DNA from: JAAYZM01 sp964510785
Lineage (GTDB): Bacteria > Actinomycetota > Actinomycetes > Actinomycetales > Cellulomonadaceae
DNA length: 32,118 bases
NCBI GenBank assembly: GCA_964510785.1
Contig: CAZECM010000032.1
Coordinates: 1 to 32,118 of the forward strand
Reading direction: 5' to 3'
Made by a program: the position numbers and the translations under genes. Below are positions 25,193-32,118 of this stretch, in pieces; position 1 is the stretch's first letter, and each line of letters opens with the position of its first letter. The notes beneath the pieces were generated by a model. It made no database searches and was not told the DNA's origin. It was given only the letters and a program-made list of their open reading frames with translations.

Positions 25193-26680
25193 GTGACCAG
25201 CACCGAGCAGCCAGAGCTGCCTCCCGCGGCCGAGGCCTTCATCCGGACGTTCGCCACGTTCATGGAGTCGGTCAACGAGCGCACCTCGCGCGGACGCACC
25301 GACGACAAGCCCCACCTCGACGACGTCCTGACCGAGCACCTCGGGCGCAGTCCCGTAGGGCTCGCCGTCGTCTCCGAGCAGGTGCCCGGGATCCGCACGG
25401 CCGACGCCGACATCGCGATCGAGACCGTCATGGGGCGCTCGGCCGGTAGCCGCACCGTGGGGATCGGCGGCGGCGAGCAGCGGATGCACACCTCGCTGCC
25501 GGAGATGGTCGAGCAGGACGCCCAGTGGCACCACTACCCCGTCGGCGCCGTCGACTATCTGCGCTCCCCCGTGGGACCGGACACGACCCGCCGCGTCATC
25601 GCCTTCGGCCTGCACCTGTTCCACTTCGCGGCAGGCGGGACGACCCCTGGTGTCCCCGTCGCCGTCCTGCAGCGCTCCGCGAACCCGCGCTTCGGCATGC
25701 AGGGCTCACTCGAGATCCTCGCCCCGGACGAGGAGATCGCCTCCGGCCTGGTCGCCGAGCTGCGCGCCGCGATGAACGAGCACTCGGTGCTGCGCGGGCA
25801 GATGGTGACCTTCGTCGCGAGCGAGTTCGACCCGAGCATGGGCGGCATCACGTTCCTCGATCGCCCCACGCTCACGGAGCAGGACGTGATCCTGCCGCCC
25901 GGTGTTCTCGACCGTGTGACCCGTCAGGTGCTCGGGGTCGCGGCGCACCGCGAGACGCTGCGCGCAGCGGGCCAGCACCTCAAGCGCGGCGTCCTGCTCT
26001 ACGGCCCGCCCGGGACGGGCAAGACCCATACGGTGCGCTACCTCGCCGGCGCCCGCCCCGAGACGACCGTGATCGTCCTGACCGGCACGACCCTCGCCCT
26101 CGTGCGCATGGCCACCGAGATCGCGCGCGTGCTCGAGCCCGCGATCGTGGTCCTCGAGGACTGTGACCTCATCGCCGAGGATCGCTCCTTCCACGACGGC
26201 CCTCAGCCGCTGCTGTTCGAGGTGCTCGACGCGATGGACGGGCTCGGCCCCGACACCGACATCGCCTTCCTGCTCACGACCAACCGTGCGGACCTGCTCG
26301 AGCGCGGCCTCGCGCAGCGTCCCGGGCGGGTCGACCTCGCCGCCGAGGTGCCGCTCCCCGACGAACCCGCGCGTCGCGCCCTGTTCGAGCTGTACCGGGC
26401 GGGGATCGCGTTCAGTCCCGAGGCGCTCGACGCGGCGGGCGAGCGCACCGACGGCGTCACGGCGTCGTTCGTCAAGGAGGTCGTCCGGCGTGCCGTGCTG
26501 ATCGCCGCGGAGGCAGGCCACGCCGTCGGCGACGCGGACCTCGAGGCGGCCGTCTCCGAGCTCACGGAAGACAGCGCCGGGATCACGCGCTCACTGCTGG
26601 GAGGCGGAGCGGCCGACGGCGACGATCCCTACGCCTTCGACGACTTCGGGCAGGGCTTCGCGGACGACGGGCTCGGGTAG
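25193..26680 (+). CDS. AAA family ATPase, function unknown
   Basis: The 495-residue cytosolic protein starts at the GTG fixed by the -10 hexamer. The N-terminal 250 residues are an unassigned domain (VDYLRSPVGPDTTRRVIAFGLHLFHF, LDRPTLTEQDVILPPGVLDRV). The AAA module follows: Walker A GPPGTGKTHT (about 271), Walker B region IVVLEDCDLIAEDR (about 317), sensor 1 LLTTNRADLLERGLAQRPGRVD, then the lid (VTASFVKEVVRRAVLIAA). Walker B reads LED where classic members have DE(A/I/L)D; the E-D pair may still bind Mg2+. The tail is acidic and Gly/Asp-rich. It resembles FtsH/proteasomal-ATPase-like AAA domains, without a protease domain. Confidence 0.82.
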   Translation: MTSTEQPELPPAAEAFIRTFATFMESVNERTSRGRTDDKPHLDDVLTEHLGRSPVGLAVVSEQVPGIRTADADIAIETVMGRSAGSRTVGIGGGEQRMHTSLPEMVEQDAQWHHYPVGAVDYLRSPVGPDTTRRVIAFGLHLFHFAAGGTTPGVPVAVLQRSANPRFGMQGSLEILAPDEEIASGLVAELRAAMNEHSVLRGQMVTFVASEFDPSMGGITFLDRPTLTEQDVILPPGVLDRVTRQVLGVAAHRETLRAAGQHLKRGVLLYGPPGTGKTHTVRYLAGARPETTVIVLTGTTLALVRMATEIARVLEPAIVVLEDCDLIAEDRSFHDGPQPLLFEVLDAMDGLGPDTDIAFLLTTNRADLLERGLAQRPGRVDLAAEVPLPDEPARRALFELYRAGIAFSPEALDAAGERTDGVTASFVKEVVRRAVLIAAEAGHAVGDADLEAAVSELTEDSAGITRSLLGGGAADGDDPYAFDDFGQGFADDGLG

Positions 26681-26720
26681 AGCCTCGACTGCAGCGGAAC
26701 CAGCGCGAGCAGCAGCGGGC

Positions 26721-28046
26721 CTACTGGCCGGAGCGAGCGGCGACGCGCCCCTCGACCGCGGCGAGCGCGATGTCGCTGCGGTGGTGGGAGCCAGCGAGCT
26801 CGATCTGCACCACGCCCGCGTAGGCGGCCTCGCGCGCGGCGGCGAGATCGGGGCCGACGCCGACGACGGACAGGACGCGCCCTCCGTGCGAGACGAGCTG
26901 TGCCCGCGCCGGGGCGTCGTCGTCATCCCCGGCCGGTCGCGGCACGAGCGCGGTCCCGGCGTGGACCACGTGGACCCCGTCGAGCGCCTCGGCGTCCTCG
27001 ATGCCACCGATCGGGTCGCCCTGACGCACGGCGCCCGGGTAGCCCTCGGAGGCGACGACGACCGTCACGGCCGACTCCTCGTGCCAGTGCAGCGGGGGCA
27101 GCTCGGCGAGCGTCCCCGTCGCCGCGGCGTACAGGAGGACACCGAGCGATGACTTGAGGCGCGGCAGCACGACCTGCGTCTCCGGGTCGCCGAAGCGCGC
27201 GTTGAACTCCACGACGCGTGTGCCGCGGCTCGTGAGGGCGAGACCCACGTAGAGCACGCCGGCAAAGGGGGTGCCGCGCCGGGCCATCTCCGCGACCGTG
27301 GGGCGGGCGATGCGCTCGAGCACCTCCTCGACGAGACCCGTCGGCGCCCACGGCAGCGGGCTGTAGGCGCCCATGCCACCGGTGTTGGGGCCGGCGTCGT
27401 CGTCCCCGACGCGCTTGAAGTCCTGGGCGGGGGCGAGCGCGACGACGTCGGTGCCGTCCGCGATGCAGAAGAGCGAGACCTCGGGGCCGTCGAGGAACTC
27501 CTCGACGACGAGGCGACCGTCCGGCTTGTCGAGGCACTGCGCAGCGTGGGCGAGCGCGGCCTCGCGGTCGGACGTCACGACGACGCCCTTGCCCGCCGCG
27601 AGACCGTCGTCCTTGACGACGTGGGGGGCACCGAAGGCGTCGAGCGCCGCGGCGACCTCGTCGAGGTTCGTGCACACGTGCGCCATCGCGGTCGGCACGC
27701 CCGCGGCGGCCATGACCTCCTTGGCGAAGGACTTCGAGCCCTCGAGCCGGGCCGCCTCGGCGGAAGGCCCGAACACGGGGATGCCCACCGCGCGCACGGC
27801 GTCCGCGACCCCCGCGACGAGGGGGGCCTCGGGGCCGACGACGACGAGATCCGCAGCGAGCTCGCTCGCGAGCCCTGCCACTACGTCCCCGTCGAGGGGG
27901 TCGACGGCGTGCAGCGTGGCGAGCCCGCCGATGCCCGGGTTGCCCGGGGCGGCGTGCAGGTCGTGACCGCCGTCGGCGTCGTCGAGGGCGAGTGCACGGA
28001 TGATGGCGTGCTCGCGGGCACCGGTTCCGATGACGAGGATCCTCAC
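26721..28046 (-). CDS. purD: Phosphoribosylamine-glycine ligase (GAR synthetase)
   Basis: The 441-residue cytosolic ATP-grasp enzyme converts phosphoribosylamine and glycine to GAR, step 2 of purine synthesis. Visible features are the N-terminal nucleotide fold VIGTGAREHAI, VVGPEAPLVAGVAD, the ATP-grasp core VVKDDGLAAGKGVVV and VEEFLDGPEVSLF, GPNTGGMGAYSP, and FNARFGDPETQVVLP with metal ligands. Length is normal. The start is GTG at 28046, 7 bases after a TAGGCT hexamer. A short acidic insertion (AGDDDDAPA) sits in the C-terminal domain. A 17-base gap separates it from the mntR-like gene upstream. Confidence 0.96.
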   Translation of the reverse strand: MRILVIGTGAREHAIIRALALDDADGGHDLHAAPGNPGIGGLATLHAVDPLDGDVVAGLASELAADLVVVGPEAPLVAGVADAVRAVGIPVFGPSAEAARLEGSKSFAKEVMAAAGVPTAMAHVCTNLDEVAAALDAFGAPHVVKDDGLAAGKGVVVTSDREAALAHAAQCLDKPDGRLVVEEFLDGPEVSLFCIADGTDVVALAPAQDFKRVGDDDAGPNTGGMGAYSPLPWAPTGLVEEVLERIARPTVAEMARRGTPFAGVLYVGLALTSRGTRVVEFNARFGDPETQVVLPRLKSSLGVLLYAAATGTLAELPPLHWHEESAVTVVVASEGYPGAVRQGDPIGGIEDAEALDGVHVVHAGTALVPRPAGDDDDAPARAQLVSHGGRVLSVVGVGPDLAAAREAAYAGVVQIELAGSHHRSDIALAAVEGRVAARSGQ

Positions 28047-28053
28047 GGCGCCG

Positions 28054-28059
28054 AGCCTA
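28054..28059 (-). promoter_or_regulatory. -10 hexamer of a leaderless purD promoter
   Basis: On the minus strand TAGGCT is followed by 7 bases and the purD GTG. A weak -35 (CTGGCT) lies 17 bases upstream inside the mntR-like gene's last codons. Confidence 0.5.
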
Positions 28060-28063
28060 CCGA

Positions 28064-28726
28064 TCAGGCGGGGACGAGCCAGACGGCGTCCGCGGCGGCG
28101 AGGCCGAGCGAGACGACGGCACCGGCGACCTCGACGTCGAGGGTGCCCACCACCTCGCGCCGCGCGACCACGCGCACCGGCGCATCGAGCACGAGCCCCA
28201 CCTCCGCGAAGTAGCGCAGCAGCGCGGGTTCGGCGTCGGACACACGCGCGACCACCCCGGCGGCACCCTCCTCGAGTGCGGAGAGCCGCACCGCGGGGAG
28301 CGCCGGGACGGTGCCGTCGCGTGCGGGGATCGGGTCACCGTGCGGGTCACGCTCGGGGTGGCCGAGCCGCGCCGCGAGCCGCTCGATGAACTCCTCGGAG
28401 ACGGCGTGCTCGAGCACCTCGGCCTCGTCGTGCACCTCGTCCCAGCCGTAGCCGAGGTACTCCACGAGAAAGGTCTCGATGAGCCGGTGCTTGCGCACCA
28501 TCGCGACCGCCGCCGCGCGACCGGCCTCCGTGAGCGCGATCGAGCCGTAGGGCGCGTGCTCGAGCAGGCCTTGCGCGGTCAGCCGCTTCACGCCGTCGGA
28601 CACCGAGGACACCGAGAGCCCGAGCCGCGCCGCGATCGCGGTGGTCGACGGACCGTCGTCGTCCCACTCGCGCGCGGCCCACACGACCTTGAGGTAGTCC
28701 TGCGTGGCGGGGGTGAGCGTGGTCAT
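28064..28726 (-). CDS. mntR: DtxR-family metal-dependent transcriptional regulator (MntR-like)
   Basis: The 220-residue regulator has an N-terminal winged helix (TTAIAARLGLSVSSVSDGVKRLTAQGLLEHAPYGSIALTEAGR, about 27-70), a dimerisation/metal domain (MVRKHRLIETFLVEYLGYGWDEVHDEAEVLEHAVSEEFIERL) with the family's His, Glu and Asp ligands, and a C-terminal SH3/FeoA-like domain. It has the full three-domain form seen in actinobacteria. The ATG overlaps the permease stop (ATGA), so it is the last gene of the importer operon. It probably represses that operon when manganese is plentiful, by binding the palindrome at 31310-31327. An iron-sensing role is less likely given its operon partners. Confidence 0.88.
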   Translation of the reverse strand: MTTLTPATQDYLKVVWAAREWDDDGPSTTAIAARLGLSVSSVSDGVKRLTAQGLLEHAPYGSIALTEAGRAAAVAMVRKHRLIETFLVEYLGYGWDEVHDEAEVLEHAVSEEFIERLAARLGHPERDPHGDPIPARDGTVPALPAVRLSALEEGAAGVVARVSDAEPALLRYFAEVGLVLDAPVRVVARREVVGTLDVEVAGAVVSLGLAAADAVWLVPA

Positions 28727-29610
28727 GCGCGGGTCCCTTCGGGGCGGGCGGGGCGGGCGGCGGGCTTGCGAGTCGCACGAGCGAGGCGTCGTGCGAGCAC
28801 CCCGTGGCGCGGGCTGAACAGGTACACCAGCGCGAACACGCTACCCATCGTGAGCACCACCACGCCGCCCGGGGAGGCGTCGAGGTAGAAGCTCGCGTAG
28901 ATGCCGACGACGGCGCACACCCCCGCGACGGCCGGGGCGATGAGCAGCATGCGCGAGAAGCGGTCGGTCAGCAGGTATGCCGTCGCGCCCGGGATGATGA
29001 GCAGCGCGACCACGAGGATCACGCCGACGGCCTGCAGCGCCATGACGGTCGTGACGGCGAGCAGCCCGAGCAGGAGCGCGCTGAGCCGTCGCGGCGACAG
29101 ACCGATCGCGAAGGCGTGCGTCGGGTCGAACGCGAAGAGCGTCAGGTCGCGGCGCTTCGCCACGAGGACGCCCACGGCGGCCGCCGCGAGCACGAGCACC
29201 TGGACGAGGTCCGCCGTCGAGACGCCGAGCAGGTTGCCGAACAAGATGTGGGTGAGGTCGGTCTGGCTCGGTGTCACGGAGATGAGCACGAGGCCGAGCG
29301 CGAACAAGGACGTGAAGATGATGCCGATCGCGGTGTCCTCCTTGATCCTGCTCGTGTCGCGCAGGCCACCGATGAGCGTGACGGCGAGTAGCGCGAAGAT
29401 GAGCGCCCCGATCGCGAACGGTGCTCCGACGACGTAGGCGAGCACGACGCCAGGCAGGACGGCGTGCGACACGGCATCACCCATGAGCGACCAGCCCACG
29501 AGCACGAGCCAGCAGGAGAGCACGGCACACACGACGGCCGCGACGGTCGTCACAGCAAGCGCCCGCTGCATGAAGTCGTAGCTCAGCGGGTCCAACAGCC
29601 ACTCGATCAT
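28723..29610 (-). CDS. Manganese/zinc-type ABC transporter permease
   Basis: The 295-residue membrane protein of the ABC-3 family has about eight hydrophobic segments. Recognisable blocks are VGWSLMGDAVSHAVLPGVVLAYVVGAPFAIGALIFALL, ITPSQTDLTHILFGNLLGVS-like wording, and VGVILVVALLIIPGATAYLLTDRFSRML (the ATPase-contact region). The frame is open far upstream, but the ATG at 29610 has CAGGAG upstream and overlaps the ATPase stop (ATGA). The C-terminal tail is basic. It imports Mn2+, or possibly Zn2+, with its two partners. Confidence 0.92.
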   Translation of the reverse strand: MIEWLLDPLSYDFMQRALAVTTVAAVVCAVLSCWLVLVGWSLMGDAVSHAVLPGVVLAYVVGAPFAIGALIFALLAVTLIGGLRDTSRIKEDTAIGIIFTSLFALGLVLISVTPSQTDLTHILFGNLLGVSTADLVQVLVLAAAAVGVLVAKRRDLTLFAFDPTHAFAIGLSPRRLSALLLGLLAVTTVMALQAVGVILVVALLIIPGATAYLLTDRFSRMLLIAPAVAGVCAVVGIYASFYLDASPGGVVVLTMGSVFALVYLFSPRHGVLARRLARATRKPAARPARPEGTRA

Positions 29611-30344
29611 CGGGACTCCTGTACGGGGGACTCCAGCCCGAAGGCTCGTCCGAGGTTCTCGGGGCGCAGGGCCACGTCGGGGGTGTCGTGGAGGAGCACG
29701 GTGCGCAGCAGGAGCGCGATCTCGTCGCACAGGTCCCGGGCGGCGGCAAGATCGTGGGTCGAGACGAGCACGGTGCGTCCCTGGGCCGCGAGCTCGCGCA
29801 GCAGCACGGAGATGGTGGCCTGTGACTGCTGGTCCACACCGGAGAAGGGCTCGTCGAGCAGCAGGAGACGGGCGTCCTGGGCGATCGCGCGGGCGAGGAA
29901 GGCGCGCTTGCGCTGGCCGCCCGACAACGCGCCGATCTGCCGGTCGGCCAGCTCGGCGAGCCCGACGCGCTCCAGAGCCTCCTCGACAGCGGTCCGGTCT
30001 GCGTCGCGTGCCCGGCGCGTCGGGCCCTGCCGGCCGTAGCGGCCCATGGCGACGACGTCGCGCACGCTCAGCGGAAAGTCCCAGTCGACGTCCTCGCTCT
30101 GCGGGACATAGGCGAGCAGACCCGCGCGGCGGGCCTCGGCGGGTGTCCCGCCGTCGAGCACCACCTCGCCCGCGTGGGGCCGCACCAGGCCGAGCACCGA
30201 GGTGAGCAAGGTCGTCTTGCCCGCACCGTTCATGCCTACGAGCCCGCACACCCGACCCCAGGCGACGGTCAACGAGGCGTCCGAGAGCGCGAGCACCTCG
30301 CCGTAGCGCACCGTGACGTTCGTGACCTGCACCGCCGCCGTCAT
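29607..30344 (-). CDS. Manganese/zinc-type ABC transporter ATP-binding protein
   Basis: The 245-residue ATPase has Walker A GMNGAGKTTLL, Q-loop YVPQSEDVDWDFPLSVRDVV (the DWDFP wording is characteristic of Mn/Zn importers), signature LSGGQRKRAFLARAIAQ, Walker B LLLLDEPFSGVD and switch His STHDL. The ATG overlaps the binding-protein stop by 4 bases. It is the second gene of the operon. Confidence 0.94.
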   Translation of the reverse strand: MTAAVQVTNVTVRYGEVLALSDASLTVAWGRVCGLVGMNGAGKTTLLTSVLGLVRPHAGEVVLDGGTPAEARRAGLLAYVPQSEDVDWDFPLSVRDVVAMGRYGRQGPTRRARDADRTAVEEALERVGLAELADRQIGALSGGQRKRAFLARAIAQDARLLLLDEPFSGVDQQSQATISVLLRELAAQGRTVLVSTHDLAAARDLCDEIALLLRTVLLHDTPDVALRPENLGRAFGLESPVQESR

Positions 30345-31297
30345 TTCCCCTCCCCCGTAAGGCCGGCCACGATCGTGGTCACGTCGTGGCGCAACAGCTC
30401 GATGTAGGTCGGGACAGGACCGTCCGGTTCCGAGAGCGAGTCGACGTACAGGGTCCCACCGAACCTCGCCCCCGTGGCGGATGCGACTTCGCGCATCGAG
30501 GAGTCGGAGACGGTGGACTCGCAGAACACGGCGGGCACCTCCCGTTCCCGCACGAGGTCGATGACGGCGGCCACCCGCTGCGGTGTCGCTTGCTGCTCGG
30601 CGTTGACGGGCCAGATGTAGGCCTCCTCGAGACCCGAGTCCCGCGCGAGGTAGGAGAAGGCCCCCTCACACGTCACGAGCACGCGGTGCTGCGGTGGCAG
30701 CGTGTCGATCGCCGCGAGGAGCTCATCGTGCAGTGCCCGCACCTCGGCGGCGAACGCCTCAGCGTTGGCGCGGTAGCTCTCGGCACCGGCGGGGTCGAGC
30801 GCGGCGAAGGCTTCGGCCATCACGCGCGCGTAGCTCTCGCCCCCGGCCGGAGACATCCAGGCGTGAGGGTTGTCCTGACCGGCGTAGGCGTCCTGCGCGA
30901 TGGGGATGGCCTCGACGCCTTCGCTCACCACCACGTGCGGCACCTCGAGGCCCTCGACGAACTGCGCGAACCATGCTTCGAGTCCCATCCCGTTGTCAAG
31001 GATGAGGTCCGCCTCCACGGCCCGGCGCAGGTCCCCCGGGGTCGGCTCGTAACCGTGGATCTCGGCCCCGACCTTGGTGATCGACTCGACACGGAGCCGG
31101 TCGCCCGCGACACGCTGGGCGATGTCGGCGAGCACGGTGAACGTCGTGAGCACGACGGGCCGCGGGTCGTCCGCGTTGCTCGCGGCGCTGCCAGGGGTCG
31201 CAGTATCCGACGGTGCCCCGCAGCCGGCAGCCATGGCCACCCCCAGTGCGAAGAACGCACCCACCACACCATGCCGTCGCCGTCGTCGATAAGTCAT
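30341..31297 (-). CDS. Manganese/zinc-type ABC transporter substrate-binding lipoprotein (cluster A-I)
   Basis: The 318-residue lipoprotein (lipidated Cys26 after VAMAAG) binds the metal outside the cell. The ligand set is visible: His81 (AEIHGYEP), His145 (NPHAWMSP), Glu211 (TCEGAFSY) and Asp286 (YVDSLSEP). A His-His-Glu-Asp set is the one usual for manganese binders such as PsaA and MntC; zinc binders usually have a third His and a His-rich loop, absent here. The ATG at 31297 is preferred over a GTG at 31306 because the latter overlaps the -10 hexamer. It is first in the operon. Confidence 0.92.
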   Translation of the reverse strand: MTYRRRRRHGVVGAFFALGVAMAAGCGAPSDTATPGSAASNADDPRPVVLTTFTVLADIAQRVAGDRLRVESITKVGAEIHGYEPTPGDLRRAVEADLILDNGMGLEAWFAQFVEGLEVPHVVVSEGVEAIPIAQDAYAGQDNPHAWMSPAGGESYARVMAEAFAALDPAGAESYRANAEAFAAEVRALHDELLAAIDTLPPQHRVLVTCEGAFSYLARDSGLEEAYIWPVNAEQQATPQRVAAVIDLVREREVPAVFCESTVSDSSMREVASATGARFGGTLYVDSLSEPDGPVPTYIELLRHDVTTIVAGLTGEGK

Positions 31298-31304
31298 GCT
31301 CAAC

Positions 31305-31310
31305 ACTATA
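31305..31310 (-). promoter_or_regulatory. -10 hexamer of a leaderless promoter for the manganese operon
   Basis: On the minus strand TATAGT (5 of 6 with TATAAT) is followed by 7 bases and the ATG at 31297, placing +1 on the start codon. A weak -35 (TAGAAA) lies 17 bases upstream. Confidence 0.6.
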
Positions 31311-31327
31311 GTTCGGCTATCCGAACT
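31310..31327. promoter_or_regulatory. Probable MntR operator
   Basis: AGTTCGG-CTAT-CCGAACT has perfect 7-bp inverted arms and occupies the spacer between the -35 and -10 elements of the manganese operon. Binding there would block RNA polymerase. The MntR-like gene is the last gene of the same operon. Confidence 0.65.
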
Positions 31328-31389
31328 TTTCTATCCCCGCCAGCCAAGATCCCTGTCACGAGCCCTCGCCCTCGCCATGCGGCACCGTG

Positions 31390-31448
31390 TGCGGAACGAT
31401 CTCCCACCGTGCGGAACGCCATGCGCGCCAAACGCGCTCTGCGGAACG
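31390..31448 (+). repeat. Three copies of TGCGGAACG at 20- and 30-base spacing
   Basis: Exact copies start at 31390, 31410 and 31440, in one orientation, in the spacer between the manganese operon promoter and the purA end. The spacer 31328-31601 also holds several GAGCGGGTGG-like strings (31497-31560) and no gene I can support. Confidence 0.6.
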
Positions 31449-31601
31449 TTATGCGTGCACAGCGTTTCGCACCAAGGGGCGCGAGTGGGTCAAGGAGCGG
31501 GTGGGCCGTGACCCGGGGAGCGGGTGGAGCCTCGCCCCGATGAACGGGTGGAGCGGGTGGTGCAGGTGGAACTTCGGCCCGGTGAGCGAGTGGTGCGGGC
31601 C

Positions 31602-32118
31602 TCAGCTCGGGAGGAGGTCGTGGCGGGTGATCGTGGCCTCGCGGTCGGGGCCTACGCCCACGGCACTGATGCGCGTCCCGCTGAGCTCCTCGAGCCGCTC
31701 GACGTAGCGCTGCGCGTTGACCGGCAGGTCCTCGAAACGCCGCACCTCGGTGATGTCCTCCCACCAGCCGTCGAGCTCCTCGTACACCGGCACGGCGTGG
31801 TGGAAGTCGCTCTGGTCGAGCGGCATCTCGTCGAAGCGTCGACCGCCCACCTCGTACGCGACGCACACGGGCACCTTCTCGAGCCCGGTGAGCACGTCGA
31901 GCTTGGTGAGCACGAGGTCGGTGAGCCCGTTGACGCGCGAGGAGTAGCGGGCGATGACGGCGTCGTACCAGCCGCAGCGGCGCGGGCGGCCCGTCGTGAC
32001 ACCGAACTCGCCGCCCGTCTTGCGCAGGTACTCGCCCATGTCGTCGTTCAGCTCGGTCGGGAACGGCCCCTCGCCCACGCGCGTGGTGTAGGCCTTGGTG
32101 ATGCCGAGGATGTAGTGC
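31602..32118 (-). CDS. purA: Adenylosuccinate synthetase, C-terminal part (runs off the window)
   Basis: The visible 171 residues are the C-terminal part of the enzyme that makes adenylosuccinate from IMP, aspartate and GTP. They begin HYILGITKAYTTRVGEGPFPTE. They contain GGEFGVTTGRPRRCGWYDAV (IMP/aspartate site), LTKLDVLTGL, and the guanine-binding end. The start lies beyond base 32118. It shares orientation with purC and purD but is not in an operon with them here. Confidence 0.96.
   Translation of the reverse strand, partial: HYILGITKAYTTRVGEGPFPTELNDDMGEYLRKTGGEFGVTTGRPRRCGWYDAVIARYSSRVNGLTDLVLTKLDVLTGLEKVPVCVAYEVGGRRFDEMPLDQSDFHHAVPVYEELDGWWEDITEVRRFEDLPVNAQRYVERLEELSGTRISAVGVGPDREATITRHDLLPS

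Noticed and set aside
24205..25491. 428-codon minus-strand frame opposite the MalG-like permease
   Set aside because: Charged low-complexity translation without motifs; the plus strand carries the EAA-loop permease.

Overview
This is high-GC DNA of actinobacterial type. The evidence is a 13E12-repeat HNH endonuclease, a DtxR/IdeR-type iron box, a DtxR-family manganese regulator, GTG/TTG starts, and start codons placed 7 nt after a -10 hexamer (apparently leaderless). A Micrococcales member (Cellulomonas/Sanguibacter-like) would fit, but the genus is a guess. A run of 100 N (16553-16652) shows this is a draft scaffold.

Layout. (1) 1-7905, minus strand: a secreted Rhs/YD-repeat polymorphic toxin of about 2,176 residues, broken by one apparent extra T at 7359-7361. 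It ends in an HNH nuclease tip followed by a candidate immunity gene. Beyond it lie a second, AT-richer toxin-tip/membrane-immunity pair without a core, and then a 450-bp copy of the Rhs core end. (2) 8081-13304, minus: a five-gene ferric-siderophore uptake operon (siderophore-interacting reductase, lipoprotein, two permeases, ATPase) with an iron box upstream. (3) 13439-14125, minus, a GPP34-family protein, divergent from 14205-14819, plus, a GNAT acetyltransferase. (4) 14981 to the gap, plus: a 13E12 endonuclease whose reading frame probably resumes after the gap as an RGE repeat. (5) 16739-17659, minus: purC. (6) 17795-21740, minus, with 21950-25083, plus: two acyl-CoA-dehydrogenase-fold flavin monooxygenase-like genes and a DszA/NtaA-type luciferase-family monooxygenase, divergent from a CUT1-type ABC importer (binding protein and two permeases, no ATPase). 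(7) 25193-26680, plus: an AAA ATPase. (8) 26721-28046, minus: purD. (9) 28064-31297, minus: a manganese/zinc-type ABC importer followed by its MntR/DtxR-type regulator, with a 7-bp-arm palindrome next to the leaderless promoter. (10) 31602 to the window end, minus: the C-terminal part of purA.

How the parts work together. Two metal-uptake systems are present, each with a recognisable control element: iron through an IdeR/DtxR-like site, and manganese through the palindrome and the MntR gene of the same operon. The divergent monooxygenase/transporter cluster looks like a complete acquire-and-oxidise unit for an unidentified, perhaps sulfur-containing, carbohydrate-like or glycosylated compound. 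It lacks only a flavin reductase and a transport ATPase. The Rhs locus is a cassette array in which tips and immunities have been exchanged. The three purine genes face the same way but are separated by unrelated genes.
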